Notes under the pieces: model-generated
Database searches by the model: none
The model's input: only the letters and a program-made list of their open reading frames with translations
Told to the model about the DNA's origin: nothing
Origin: Roseimaritima sediminicola
GTDB lineage: Bacteria > Planctomycetota > Planctomycetia > Pirellulales > Pirellulaceae
Assembly: GCF_009618275.1 (NCBI RefSeq)
Contig: NZ_WIAD01000001.1
Location: 62,001-126,000 of the forward strand
DNA length: 64,000 nt
Reading direction: 5' to 3'
In this document: one piece after another, positions 32,588 through 41,304 of the stretch
Layout: every line of letters starts with the position of its first letter
How positions within the stretch are numbered: position 1 is the first letter of the stretch
Position numbers and translations under genes: made by a program

Positions 32588-33859
32588 CTAGTCGTTGACC
32601 GCGCTGTAGGCCGCCGCTTCGCGCCGCGCCAACTTGAGGGCCGCTTGCAACTTGGTTTGCAGCGGAGCCCCAGAGGGGGCCACCACGAAGCCGGTATCCG
32701 GATCAAAAATGTCGCCGCCGGGGCTGACGCCGTAGGAGGACAGCGGCGACACGGCGACCTCGCCCGACTGACGATTGATCGTGACCCACGCCGATTCGAA
32801 GTCGGCCAGGTTCGCGTTGTCCTTGCCGTCGACATAAAACGGAGCGTCCGGATAGACGCCTCCGTTCTTGCCCAGCAGCAGGTAAATATTCGACGCCGCC
32901 TGTTGGCTTTGCACGAACACGGTCGAACCGCCCGGCGTGGGCGCCCCGAACCGAACCTCCGTGACCGAACCCTGGGAATCGAACATGATCGTGATCGATT
33001 GAAAATCGTTGAAACCGCCGGCAAACGGCGCCGTCGTGGCCGGGTTGTAGGGCAGTGTCCCGTAGCGGTTGGTGATCAGGTTGCCGCCGCTGTCCCGGCG
33101 ACGGTTATCGATCGCCAGCGGCGAAAAATCGTCGCCGGTCAGCCCGATCCCCGAGTAGACCAGATCGATCACCATGCCTTCGGGCAACTCCAGCGGCGAG
33201 GTCATCGACAGCGTTGGTTTACGGATCACCCGAAACGGCAGCGACGTACCCTCGGGATACTGAGCCAGGATCGCCGTGCGAGATGCCGGGGCGAGACCGA
33301 TCACCGGCCACTGGGCTGCGTTGGGTGGATTGGTTCCAATCGTTTGTCCGGGAAGGAATCCCAGCCCCGTGATCTGAAAATAGGCCGGGACTAAGCCGAT
33401 TCCGATGGAATCGGTTGGACCGACAATCGGATTGGGAATCCCGTCGCGAACCTGTTCCGCAGCGGCCAGCAACAGCGAAGCGTCGGCCGGGTTGAAAGCC
33501 AGATTGCCCAGATTGGTGACGTAGGCCTGAGCACCGGCCAGATCGCCGCTGTAGGCCGGAGGGCCATAGGCATAGGACAGGCGAACCGAGTGGGCGCGGC
33601 CAATCGCCGACTCCTCACTGGCTCGCTCGATTACCACGCCATAGCGCCGGCCTTCGCCGATGGCTTTGGCACGCGCTCCGTCGATATACGACTGGACGAT
33701 ACCCGCGGTGCGGGTGAATTTCTGCTCGCGGATGATGTCACGGACGTTCGGCAGCGTCACGGCCGCCAACAGCGACAGGATCCCGATCACGACCAACAAT
33801 TCGACCAGGGTAAACCCCTGGCGCGGGGCCGCATGGCGATCACAAGCGTGCTTGATCAT
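32588..33859 (-). CDS. gspH: GspH/FimT-like minor pseudopilin
   Basis: The 423-residue protein begins with a short leader and the canonical R-Q-G-F-T-L-V-E-L-L-V-V-I-G-I-L-S-L-L-A-A-V cleavage and helix region, with Gly at -1, Phe at +1 and Glu at +5. The following F-T-R-T-A-G-I-V-Q-S-Y-I-D-G-A-R-A-K-A-I segment, in which a helix is rich in Ala/Arg, is the GspH/FimT hallmark. The C-terminal half is extended beyond the usual length. ATG 33859 overlaps the stop of the previous pseudopilin gene by 4 bp (ATGA), so the two are translationally coupled. Confidence 0.85.
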   Translation of the reverse strand: MIKHACDRHAAPRQGFTLVELLVVIGILSLLAAVTLPNVRDIIREQKFTRTAGIVQSYIDGARAKAIGEGRRYGVVIERASEESAIGRAHSVRLSYAYGPPAYSGDLAGAQAYVTNLGNLAFNPADASLLLAAAEQVRDGIPNPIVGPTDSIGIGLVPAYFQITGLGFLPGQTIGTNPPNAAQWPVIGLAPASRTAILAQYPEGTSLPFRVIRKPTLSMTSPLELPEGMVIDLVYSGIGLTGDDFSPLAIDNRRRDSGGNLITNRYGTLPYNPATTAPFAGGFNDFQSITIMFDSQGSVTEVRFGAPTPGGSTVFVQSQQAASNIYLLLGKNGGVYPDAPFYVDGKDNANLADFESAWVTINRQSGEVAVSPLSSYGVSPGGDIFDPDTGFVVAPSGAPLQTKLQAALKLARREAAAYSAVND

Positions 33860-35127
33860 AGGGGCCTCACGCTGTAAAGGTTATCGGCCGAATCGTCCAC
33901 GGCGTCCCCGTCGGCGTCGTAGTAAGCACCAACCCAGCCGCCGGTCTTGGTTTGGACGAAGGGTGCGGCGTCGTTGACATAATCAACGTCGTAGTAAGCG
34001 TCCGAGCTGCCGTAGTAGTTGCGGGGGAAGGGATCCGGGTAGTAATACGGCGAGGTGTAAGGCGCAGGCACGGCGGTGGAGCCATTCTGGGGCCAGGTCA
34101 TCGTGCCGTAGGCCAGCGGACTGCCGTACTGCCAATTCAAAGCCGATGAATCGCTGCTGCGAAGCATCAGGTCGAACTCGCCATCGGGTCCGGCGGACAC
34201 AATCACCGGCGGTACGTTGAACGTATCGTTATTGGCTTCGGGACTGCCCGCGTTGCCGCGGTCGACGTTTCGCCAATCCGCCCGCAGCGGGTCGTACTGG
34301 TCGTAGCCGAGTTCCTGTTTCGTCTGCAGGATCGAAGCCAGCCGCTGTGCCGGCGTCATGCCCTCCCACTGGGCGCGTTTGCCGTAGATCATCCAGTACC
34401 CGACGGGCCACCGCATCCACACGATGGGCGTACCCCAGGGATCCAGGATCTCGGGAACTCCGTCGCCGTCGGTGTCGGCGATCTGATCTTTCCGGACCAC
34501 TTCCAGGCCCGAGCGACCGGCCACCACCGTGGACGCCAGAATCAGATACAAACACTCGCTGCTCTCGTACTGCTCGGTCCAGCCATCGGCCCAATCGGCC
34601 CCGAAGCTGGTTTTCCCAGTCATTCGCGCGATCGCACGACGATAGGTCATCAACGTCGTCGGTGCCGGACGTTGGTAGCTGATCCGACCGGCACTAGGTG
34701 CCGGCATGCGACGTCCCGAATCATCGAAGTGATAGATCGCCGCTTGCGTCGGAGCCAGGTTCGGCACGCCGGTTCCCGTCTGCAAGGGATACAACAGGTC
34801 GCTCTTGCGATCGGGCATCTCGATCCGCAACTGCTCGCGCATATTGATCAGGCGCAGCCGCGCCGAATCGGTGCCCAATTGGACCCAGGGCGGCATCGAC
34901 GCACTGGGGGGCGTCATGCCGATTGCCCCACCGGCATCGACGCGCAACGTCAGGTACTGTTCCAGTCGCGACTGCAGCATGGCGTTCATGGCGACCAGCT
35001 GGGTCTGGCACCGAGCACGCCGGGCGTCCGCGTTGACGCTGACCAATGCCGCGGTCACCATCCCGCCCAACACCGCCAGCACGCCGATCGCCACCAGCAG
35101 CTCGACTAGGGTAAATGCGCGTCGCAT
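33856..35127 (-). CDS. prepilin-type N-terminal cleavage/methylation domain protein
   Basis: The start at ATG 35127 gives 423 residues beginning M-R-R-A-F-T-L-V-E-L-L-V-A-I-G-V-L-A-V-L-G-G-M. This is a very short leader, with Ala instead of Gly at -1, Phe at +1 and Glu at +5. A long extracytoplasmic domain follows, with a D-T-D-G-D-G-V-P-E calcium-type loop at about residue 225 and a W-G-T-P-I-V-W segment of the kind seen in GspG-like proteins. It lies between the major pseudopilin gene and gspH and overlaps gspH by 4 bp. The exact Gsp letter is uncertain. Confidence 0.82.
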   Translation of the reverse strand: MRRAFTLVELLVAIGVLAVLGGMVTAALVSVNADARRARCQTQLVAMNAMLQSRLEQYLTLRVDAGGAIGMTPPSASMPPWVQLGTDSARLRLINMREQLRIEMPDRKSDLLYPLQTGTGVPNLAPTQAAIYHFDDSGRRMPAPSAGRISYQRPAPTTLMTYRRAIARMTGKTSFGADWADGWTEQYESSECLYLILASTVVAGRSGLEVVRKDQIADTDGDGVPEILDPWGTPIVWMRWPVGYWMIYGKRAQWEGMTPAQRLASILQTKQELGYDQYDPLRADWRNVDRGNAGSPEANNDTFNVPPVIVSAGPDGEFDLMLRSSDSSALNWQYGSPLAYGTMTWPQNGSTAVPAPYTSPYYYPDPFPRNYYGSSDAYYDVDYVNDAAPFVQTKTGGWVGAYYDADGDAVDDSADNLYSVRPL

Positions 35128-35183
35128 GAAATAGATTTCCGAATGGTCAGACAAGAAAAAGAGGTAGTATGCGTGTTTTCTGT

Positions 35184-35227
35184 CACCCTCCCTCCGGGAG
35201 GGTCGGGCTCTCGGGCCCGGGGAGGGC
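35184..35227. repeat. CTCCC..GGGAG palindromic repeat (class 1)
   Basis: CACCCTCCCTCCGGGAGGG plus a GGGCTCTCGGGCCC palindrome sit in the 131-bp gap between two pseudopilin genes. It is the same module as at 8466-8512. As RNA it would form two adjacent hairpins within the operon and could lower read-through to the downstream genes. Confidence 0.78.
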
Positions 35228-35258
35228 GTCACGCCTACGCCCTGCGCAGTAGGTTCCC

Positions 35259-36398
35259 CTACGGCAGGTTATCCTCCAGCAACAATTGCTCGCTGAAGTT
35301 GGTGATGTTGTCGAGGTGATTGTTTTCCCAGGTGCTGTCAAGCGTTCGTTCTTGGAATCCGCTGACGTTCGGCAGGATCATCGCCTGGCCGTTGGCCGCA
35401 CTGGTATTGCAAGCCATGACCTGCCCCGTGTCGGACAGGAAGTAGGCCGGCATGCTGGAGTCCGAGGGATTGAACGCCAGGTTGCCAAACATGTCGTCCG
35501 CCCCGGCGGAGATGATCTGGAACGAATCCGGGTTCTGCCACCGCAGCGCGTTGGGGACCGTCGCCGCGGTATAACTGCCGGCTCCGGGCGGATTCTGAGT
35601 TGTTTTGTAGGGCCGCACCGCGCCAAAGCCGCCTTGCGCGAAACCGTTGTAAGGCAGCGTCGAAATCGGTGTATCCACGACGTAACCGTAGGTGCGACTA
35701 TCGAAGTACACGTACGGAGCCGAACGCCCCTTGGGAACGTAAATCGGCAACAGATCTCCGTCGTCACTGGACAGTACTCGATTCGTTTTGCTGACCGGCG
35801 AGGTGGGCGTGGGCAGTGGGGCGATCGTCAAACGCGTTGTTTCAAACTCCATACGAGGACTATTGCGATCGATGTTGTACTGGTAACTGGCCGGATCGAC
35901 GGGACTGTCCGTGCCGGCCGTTCCCACAAACTGGAACGGTCCACCGGGTCCTGTGAAAGGACGCGTCTCATCGGCGCTTAACCCGCCCAGAAAAAGCACA
36001 ATGCTTTCGGCCCGGTCGATCGCCACCGGATAGAAGGTGCTGCCCGAAGGATTGTTGCTCGGCCCCACGTTTGGCTCGTGGCACATGTTGTACAGCAGCG
36101 TGCGGTCGACCGCGCTGATTCGCGGGAAAGCTTTGTTCAAATGACGGTTCATCACGACCCAGCTGCTGCCATCGGGCGGCAGGTCGCCGTACTCGCCGCC
36201 ATAGTTCTCTGCCGCCTTCTCGATCTCCAAGATCTCCATCCGCGTCGTCGTGTTGCGGGCTCTGTCCATAACCATCCCGATCGAGGGGATGGCGATGGCC
36301 GCCAAGATGGCGATGATCGTGATCACGACCAACAGCTCGACCAGCGTGAATCCGCTCGATGCACCGGAGCGATTCCGTTTGCGGTAGCAGCGTCTCAT
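35259..36398 (-). CDS. GspG/PilA-like major pseudopilin
   Basis: ATG 36398 is preceded by AAGGA at good spacing and gives 379 residues. The leader ends S-S-G, followed by F-T-L-V-E-L-L-V-V-I-T-I-I-A-I-L-A-A-I-A-I-P, the most canonical pseudopilin N-terminus in the locus; the next helix has M-E-I-L-E-I-E-K-A-A-E-N-Y, as in GspG. It lies directly after gspF. The extracytoplasmic part is longer than standard GspG (about 140 residues). Since it is first among the pilin-like genes and has the best leader, it is the likely major subunit. Confidence 0.85.
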   Translation of the reverse strand: MRRCYRKRNRSGASSGFTLVELLVVITIIAILAAIAIPSIGMVMDRARNTTTRMEILEIEKAAENYGGEYGDLPPDGSSWVVMNRHLNKAFPRISAVDRTLLYNMCHEPNVGPSNNPSGSTFYPVAIDRAESIVLFLGGLSADETRPFTGPGGPFQFVGTAGTDSPVDPASYQYNIDRNSPRMEFETTRLTIAPLPTPTSPVSKTNRVLSSDDGDLLPIYVPKGRSAPYVYFDSRTYGYVVDTPISTLPYNGFAQGGFGAVRPYKTTQNPPGAGSYTAATVPNALRWQNPDSFQIISAGADDMFGNLAFNPSDSSMPAYFLSDTGQVMACNTSAANGQAMILPNVSGFQERTLDSTWENNHLDNITNFSEQLLLEDNLP

Positions 36399-36477
36399 AA
36401 CGACAATTCCTTCAGACAAGTTGTGTTGCGTCGCCCCCCCCCGGGGAAGAGCGAAATGTTTCGATGACATGTGCGGC

Positions 36478-37917
36478 CTAACCAAGTCCGCTGATCAAGC
36501 CCACCAACGGCATGAACAGACTGATCACGATAAAGCCCACGGCCAGGCCCAGGAACACGATCATGATCGGCTCCATCATCGCCAGCAGACCGTCGGTCAA
36601 CGTGCGGACTTCCTCGTCGTAGGTGTCGGCCACCTTGTACAGCATCGTGTCCAGCTCGCCCGTCTCTTCGCCCACGTCGACCATGTTGACGACCAGGTCG
36701 TCGACGACGCGTTGGCGGTACTTGGTCATGTACAACAGGACGCAGATCACCGTGCCCAAGCCGGCCGTGCCGAGGCCGATCCCGTACAGGGTCTGGACCA
36801 TGTTCGGGTCCTCGCCCAGCGAGGTGCCGCCGGAGGTCATGGCGACCGACAGCAGCAGCAGTCCCGGGAACGATCCCAACAGGATCCAGAACAACAGGGC
36901 CATCGGGTGGAACCCGGGCACGCTGTTTTCCGCCAGCGGTTTGCTGATCACTTCGCCCTGCCGAATCGCGTCGGCCACGCGGGTAAACAACCGTTCGAAC
37001 ATCGCGTTGCCGGAGGTTTCGCGGGTGATGTTCAGAGCTTCCAAAATCGGCACCCCGCTGCTGACCAAGGTGCCCAGGGTTCGCGTGGTTCGGGCCAGGA
37101 TGTTCTTCTCGACCAAACCGCCGATGATCGGCACCTTGATCATGAACTGGTCAAAGCCCATGCGGCCGTGTTTGAATTTCCGCAGCAGCTTGATCAGCAT
37201 GAACATGCACAGCGGGATCATGATCAACAGGAACCAGTATTGGGCAAGGTATTCCGAGATCGCGATCAGCAGCACGGTCGGGGCCGGCAGGTCCAGTTCG
37301 AACTCCTCGAACATCTCCTGAAACGTGGGCACGATGAAGACCATGATGAAGATCAGGATCGCGATCGCGACGAAGATCACCACGCAGGGATAGATCATCG
37401 CCCCTTTGACTTTGCGTTTGAGCGACTCGCCGCGTTCGAGGAAATCGGCCAGTCGCTGGAGGATCGTCTCCAGAGCACCGCCGGCCTCACCGGCTTTGAT
37501 CATGTTCACGTACAGCCGGGTGAACACCTTGGGCGATTTGCTCATCGCCTCGCTGAGCGTGGCCCCGCCCTCGATCTCTTCGCAGACATCCTGCAGCGAG
37601 TTCTTCAGCTTGCCCGGCTTCTGGTTGTTTTCCAGGATCTTCAGCGACCGCAGGATGGGCAGGCCGGCGTCCTGGAGGATGGACAGCTGGCGAGTGAACG
37701 CACAGATCTGTTTGGTTTTGGCTTTGCCGAGCGCGAAGGGCCGTTTCTTTTTGCCGCCCGCCGCGGTCCCGGCGGCCGCCTTTTTCAGCGAGATCTTGGT
37801 GACGAAGTAGCCCATCGACCGAATCGTGGTTTGGGCTTCCTCCTCACTGGGCGCATCGATTTCGTCGCGGATCTCTTGACCCGTCGCGTCCATCGCTTCG
37901 AATTGGAAGGTAGGCAT
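36478..37917 (-). CDS. gspF: GspF/PilC-type inner-membrane platform protein
   Basis: The 479-residue protein contains two T2SSF domains. The first has F-T-R-Q-L-S-I-L-Q-D-A-G-L-P-I-L-R-S-L and the second R-T-L-G-T-L-V-S-S-G-V-P-I-L-E-A-L, the duplicated family signature. Membrane helices follow each (G-A-M-I-Y-P-C-V-V-I-F-V-A-I-A-I-L-I-F near residue 180; a long hydrophobic segment with M-A-L-L-F-W-I-L-L-G; and a C-terminal helix M-I-V-F-L-G-L-A-V-G-F-I-V). The N-terminal Lys/Ala-rich region G-T-A-A-G-G-K-K-K-R-P is unusual. It is the platform that couples the ATPases to pseudopilus assembly. A hairpin of 105 bp separates it from the upstream ATPase gene. Confidence 0.92.
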   Translation of the reverse strand: MPTFQFEAMDATGQEIRDEIDAPSEEEAQTTIRSMGYFVTKISLKKAAAGTAAGGKKKRPFALGKAKTKQICAFTRQLSILQDAGLPILRSLKILENNQKPGKLKNSLQDVCEEIEGGATLSEAMSKSPKVFTRLYVNMIKAGEAGGALETILQRLADFLERGESLKRKVKGAMIYPCVVIFVAIAILIFIMVFIVPTFQEMFEEFELDLPAPTVLLIAISEYLAQYWFLLIMIPLCMFMLIKLLRKFKHGRMGFDQFMIKVPIIGGLVEKNILARTTRTLGTLVSSGVPILEALNITRETSGNAMFERLFTRVADAIRQGEVISKPLAENSVPGFHPMALLFWILLGSFPGLLLLSVAMTSGGTSLGEDPNMVQTLYGIGLGTAGLGTVICVLLYMTKYRQRVVDDLVVNMVDVGEETGELDTMLYKVADTYDEEVRTLTDGLLAMMEPIMIVFLGLAVGFIVISLFMPLVGLISGLG

Positions 37918-37980
37918 CGCAGTCTCTCGTGACGATCGTGCTTGTAAAAATGGGTCTCAGTGTGGTCTTGATCAGGCATT

Positions 37981-38085
37981 ACTCTCCCTCTGGGAGAGTC
38001 GGGCTCTCAGGCCCGGAGAGGGTTTTTTGCGTTTCTCGCCCTCCCCGGGCCTTAGAGCCCGACCCTCCCGCTGCGCGGGAGGGTG
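37981..38085. repeat. paired class-1 palindromes forming a large hairpin inside the secretion operon
   Basis: A forward copy (ACTCTCCCTCTGGGAGAGTC, then GGGCTCTCAGGCCC) at 37981-38022 is followed after a T-rich gap by a reverse copy (GGGCCTTAGAGCCC, then CCCTCCCGCTGCGCGGGAGG) at 38038-38085. The copies are largely complementary to each other and each is internally palindromic. It lies between the gspE stop (38092) and the gspF start (37917). Confidence 0.85.
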
Positions 38086-38091
38086 CTATTA

Positions 38092-39807
38092 CTACGCTTC
38101 TTGAATGGTTTCTCGGACGACTTCGTCCAGGCTGGTGATGCCGTCCTCGGCCAACCGCATGCCGAAGTCGCGGAGCGTTACCATGCCATCTTTTTGGCTT
38201 TGGTCGCGGATCTCGTCGGTCGAGGCGTTGGCCATCACCAGCTCGCGGATCGTGTCGTTCATGACCATCAATTCAAACAAGCCCACGCGGCCTTTGTATC
38301 CGGTGTTGTTGCAGGCGTCGCAGCCCGCCCCGCGATAGAAGGTGCGGCCCTGCACGTCCGACTTCTCCAGCCCCAGCTCGAACAGCAGCTCCGTGCCCGG
38401 TTTGACCTCTTCGCGGCACTTGGTGCAGATCCGCCGGACCAGCCGCTGGGCCAGGATCGCTTCGACCGTCGCGCAGATCATAAAGGTCTGGATGCCCATG
38501 TCCTTCAGCCGGGTGACGGTGGCGGCCGAGTCGTTGGTGTGCAGGGTGCTGAACACCAGGTGACCGGTCAGGGCGGCTTGGATGGCGATTTCGGCGGTTT
38601 CCAAGTCGCGGATCTCGCCCACCAGGATCGTGTCCGGGTCTTGCCGCAGGATGGCCCGCAGGCAACTGGCGAACGTCACGCCGCTCTTGGTGTCGATCGG
38701 AATCTGGATGATCCCATCGATGTCGTATTCGACCGGGTCCTCGGTGGTGATCAACTTGTCTTCCGGGTCGTTCAGCTCGGTCAGGGCCGAATACAGGGTG
38801 GTCGTTTTGCCGCTGCCCGTCGGTCCGGTCACCAGCACGATTCCGTTGGGCCGGTCGATGGCCTTGCGGAACGCGTTGACCGTGAAATCGTCCATCCCGA
38901 CGTTTTCCAGGCTGAGGTCCACGACCGAACGGTCCAGGATCCGCATCACGACGCTCTCGCCAAAGATCGTCGGCAGGACGCTGACCCGCAGGTCTACCGG
39001 GTGCCCGCCCAGCATCAATTCGATTCGGCCGTCCTGCGGCATCCGCCGCTCGGCGATGTCCAGGTTGGCCATCACCTTGATCCGCGTGGTGATCGCGAAC
39101 GCCAGGTGGCGAGGCGGCGGGACCATCTCGTACAGCACGCCCTCGGCCTTGATCCGAATCCGAAACTCGTCTTCGAACGGTTCGAAGTGCACGTCGCTGG
39201 CGTGGTCCTTGATCGCCAACAACAGCACCATGTTCAGCAGCTTGCGGACCGGCGCACTGTCGGCCAGGGCCTCGGCGTCGGTCAGGTTAAACTTCTCGCT
39301 CTCCAGCTCCTCGATCGCCGACTTCAGCTCGTCGTCCTCGGCCAGTTCCGAGACCAGTTTCTCGACGCTCTCGCTCTCGCTGTCGTAGAACCGGCCGATC
39401 GTCTGCATCACCTCGCGTTCGGTGGCCACGACCATCTGGATGTCGTAACCGAGGAACGTCCGCAGCTCGTCCTGGATCGTCAGGTTCTGCGGATCGCAGG
39501 TGGCGATCGTCAGGGTGTTGCCTTCGAAGGCGACCGGCACCACGCGGTACAGCTGGGCCATGGTTTCGGAGATCTTTTCCAGGACCTCCTCGGGCAGCTC
39601 GACCTCGCTCAGTGAGATCGTCTGCATCCGCATCTGCTCGGCCAACGCCTGCACCAACTGCTCGTCGGTGATCAGGCCCATGCTCTCGGCAACCTGTCCG
39701 AGCATCGCCCCGGGCTGTTGCTGTTGTTCCTGGAGGACGACTTCCAGCTGTTCGTCGCTGAGAAAGCCGAGGTCGACCAGGATCTGTCCAATTCGCCGCA
39801 CCGCCAT
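38092..39807 (-). CDS. gspE: GspE/PilB-type secretion ATPase (second copy)
   Basis: ATG 39807, one base after the pilT stop and with GAAGAGGA upstream, gives 571 residues. The N-terminal part (G-Q-I-L-V-D-L-G-F-L-S-D-E-Q-L) is a MshEN-type domain for regulatory ligand binding. The ATPase domain has Walker A G-P-T-G-S-G-K-T-T-T-L-Y (about 326), the Asp-rich I-L-R-Q-D-P-D-T-I-L-V-G-E-I-R-D Walker B region, and a C-x-x-C (C-T-K-C near 462 and C-D-A-C near 496) zinc site typical of GspE. It should power pseudopilus extension with the downstream gspF. Confidence 0.92.
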   Translation of the reverse strand: MAVRRIGQILVDLGFLSDEQLEVVLQEQQQQPGAMLGQVAESMGLITDEQLVQALAEQMRMQTISLSEVELPEEVLEKISETMAQLYRVVPVAFEGNTLTIATCDPQNLTIQDELRTFLGYDIQMVVATEREVMQTIGRFYDSESESVEKLVSELAEDDELKSAIEELESEKFNLTDAEALADSAPVRKLLNMVLLLAIKDHASDVHFEPFEDEFRIRIKAEGVLYEMVPPPRHLAFAITTRIKVMANLDIAERRMPQDGRIELMLGGHPVDLRVSVLPTIFGESVVMRILDRSVVDLSLENVGMDDFTVNAFRKAIDRPNGIVLVTGPTGSGKTTTLYSALTELNDPEDKLITTEDPVEYDIDGIIQIPIDTKSGVTFASCLRAILRQDPDTILVGEIRDLETAEIAIQAALTGHLVFSTLHTNDSAATVTRLKDMGIQTFMICATVEAILAQRLVRRICTKCREEVKPGTELLFELGLEKSDVQGRTFYRGAGCDACNNTGYKGRVGLFELMVMNDTIRELVMANASTDEIRDQSQKDGMVTLRDFGMRLAEDGITSLDEVVRETIQEA

Positions 39808-39808
39808 G

Positions 39809-40915
39809 TCAGTCCTCTTCAATCACTTCGGGTTCGTCAATGACCCCACGTCTCGCTTGCACGATCCGCTTGGCCAGGTCGTCCGGCCGCTGGGCTTTGC
39901 TCAACACGTCTTCGACCGTGCACTTCTCTTCGCTCCACAGCTTGAACAGTGCGTCGTCCATCAGCTGCATGCCCAGCTTGGCACCGGTCTGGATCGCACT
40001 GTTGATGCGGAACGTCTTGTTCTCGCGGATCAGGTTGCCGATGCCCGGCGTCACGACCAGGACTTCATAGGCCGCCACCCGGCCGCCGCCGATTCGCGGC
40101 AGCAGGGTCTGGGCCACCACGCCGATCAGCGAACTGGCCAACTGCGTACGAATCTGGTCCTGCAGGTTACCGGGGAACGCGTCGATCACGCGGTTGACCG
40201 TGCCCTGCGCACTGTTGGTGTGCAGGGTGCCGAAGACGATGTGTCCGGTTTCGGCCGCACTGATCGCCGCTTCGATCGTTTCCAAGTCCCGCAGCTCGCC
40301 CACCAGGATCACGTCCGGGTCCTGCCGCAATGCCCGGCGGATCGCTTCGGCGAAACTGGGCACGTCCACGCCCACCTCGCGCTGGTTGACGGTGCTGCGG
40401 ATGTGCTCGTGATAGAACTCGATCGGGTCCTCGATCGTGATGATATGGTGATCATGCGTTTCGTTGATCAAGTTCACCAGGCTTGCCAGCGTCGTACTCT
40501 TGCCGCTTCCGGTCGGCCCGGTCACCAGGAACAACCCTCGCGGCCGCATCACCAGTTTGACCACCGACTCGGGCAGCCCCAGCTGTTCGGGGGTCAGTTT
40601 GTCGTTGGGGATCTGCCGCAGGACCATCGAAATCGATCCGCGCTGCTTGAACACCGACACGCGAAAGCGAGCCATGTCCCCAAAGGCGAACCCAAAGTCC
40701 GTGCTGCCCGTCTCCTGCAACTCCCGCTGACAACGCTCCGGCGTGATGCTCTTCATCAGCCCTACGGTGTCCTCGTTCTCGAGCACCTTGGTCTCGAGCT
40801 TGCGCATGCGACCATGCAGCCGAAACACGGGCGGTTGGCCCACAACGATGTGGATGTCGCTAACCCCCTGCTTGACAGCGGCTTGCAACAGTTTGTCGAT
40901 CAGCACCGTAGCCAT
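39809..40915 (-). CDS. pilT: PilT-type twitching motility/retraction ATPase
   Basis: The 368-residue length is normal for PilT. The N-terminal PAS-like region has V-S-D-I-H-I-V-V-G-Q-P-P-V-F-R-L-H-G; Walker A G-P-T-G-S-G-K-S-T-T is at about 131-138, the Asp box I-T-I-E-D-P-I-E follows, Walker B is L-R-Q-D-P-D-V-I-L-V-G-E-L-R-D, and the His box G-H-I-V-F-G-T-L-H-T-N matches. There is no zinc motif, as expected for PilT. Its presence suggests that the apparatus can also retract a pilus. It is coupled to the following gspE gene (TGA-C-ATG). Confidence 0.92.
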   Translation of the reverse strand: MATVLIDKLLQAAVKQGVSDIHIVVGQPPVFRLHGRMRKLETKVLENEDTVGLMKSITPERCQRELQETGSTDFGFAFGDMARFRVSVFKQRGSISMVLRQIPNDKLTPEQLGLPESVVKLVMRPRGLFLVTGPTGSGKSTTLASLVNLINETHDHHIITIEDPIEFYHEHIRSTVNQREVGVDVPSFAEAIRRALRQDPDVILVGELRDLETIEAAISAAETGHIVFGTLHTNSAQGTVNRVIDAFPGNLQDQIRTQLASSLIGVVAQTLLPRIGGGRVAAYEVLVVTPGIGNLIRENKTFRINSAIQTGAKLGMQLMDDALFKLWSEEKCTVEDVLSKAQRPDDLAKRIVQARRGVIDEPEVIEED

Positions 40916-41304
40916 GCAGAGAATCCTTCAGGCTGCAGACGAGAAAAAGAGAATGGCATATAGGAAAAGCAGGCAGCCAAATCCGGCGTCCTGATGCAAG
41001 CATTATGGAAGGAGGAAGCGAAAAAGCCAAGTTTCTCCGGTCTTTTTCGCCGATTGAGCTCGGAATGAGGGTCGATTGGCACGGCAGTGGCCTTCATGCC
41101 CGAAGCCCGTAGGACCGCACGAATGGTCGCCAAAGCCCCCCTGCCAGGAAGACGGCCCCGGACCGTCCCCCTCGCGATGGTGCCCGCCGAACCGAAACGG
41201 TCCCACGCCGCCCCAGACCAACTCACTAGCGGTGCACAAAGCGCCCTTAAAGCCGTCTTTCAGGCATCGTTCCGCAAGCGTCGGGAGAGCCCCCTGGAGC
41301 GAAA
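40916..41304. other. intergenic region in the secretion locus with a small hairpin
   Basis: This 389-bp gap lies upstream of pilT and downstream of the first ATPase gene. The only structure seen is GCGAAAAAG (41018-41026) with CTTTTTCGC (41042-41050), a perfect 9-bp stem with 15-nt loop, 103 bp before the pilT start. Open frames here show no family features. It may contain a promoter or a leader for pilT. Confidence 0.5.

Noticed and set aside
36421-37932. 503-codon plus-strand frame opposite gspF
   Set aside because: The Gln/His/Asp-rich translation is typical of the antisense of a GC-rich gene; gspF on the other strand has clear family motifs.
40916-41304. Small protein genes in the pilT upstream gap
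   Set aside because: The possible frames have no ribosome-binding site, no hydrophobic segment and no family similarity.
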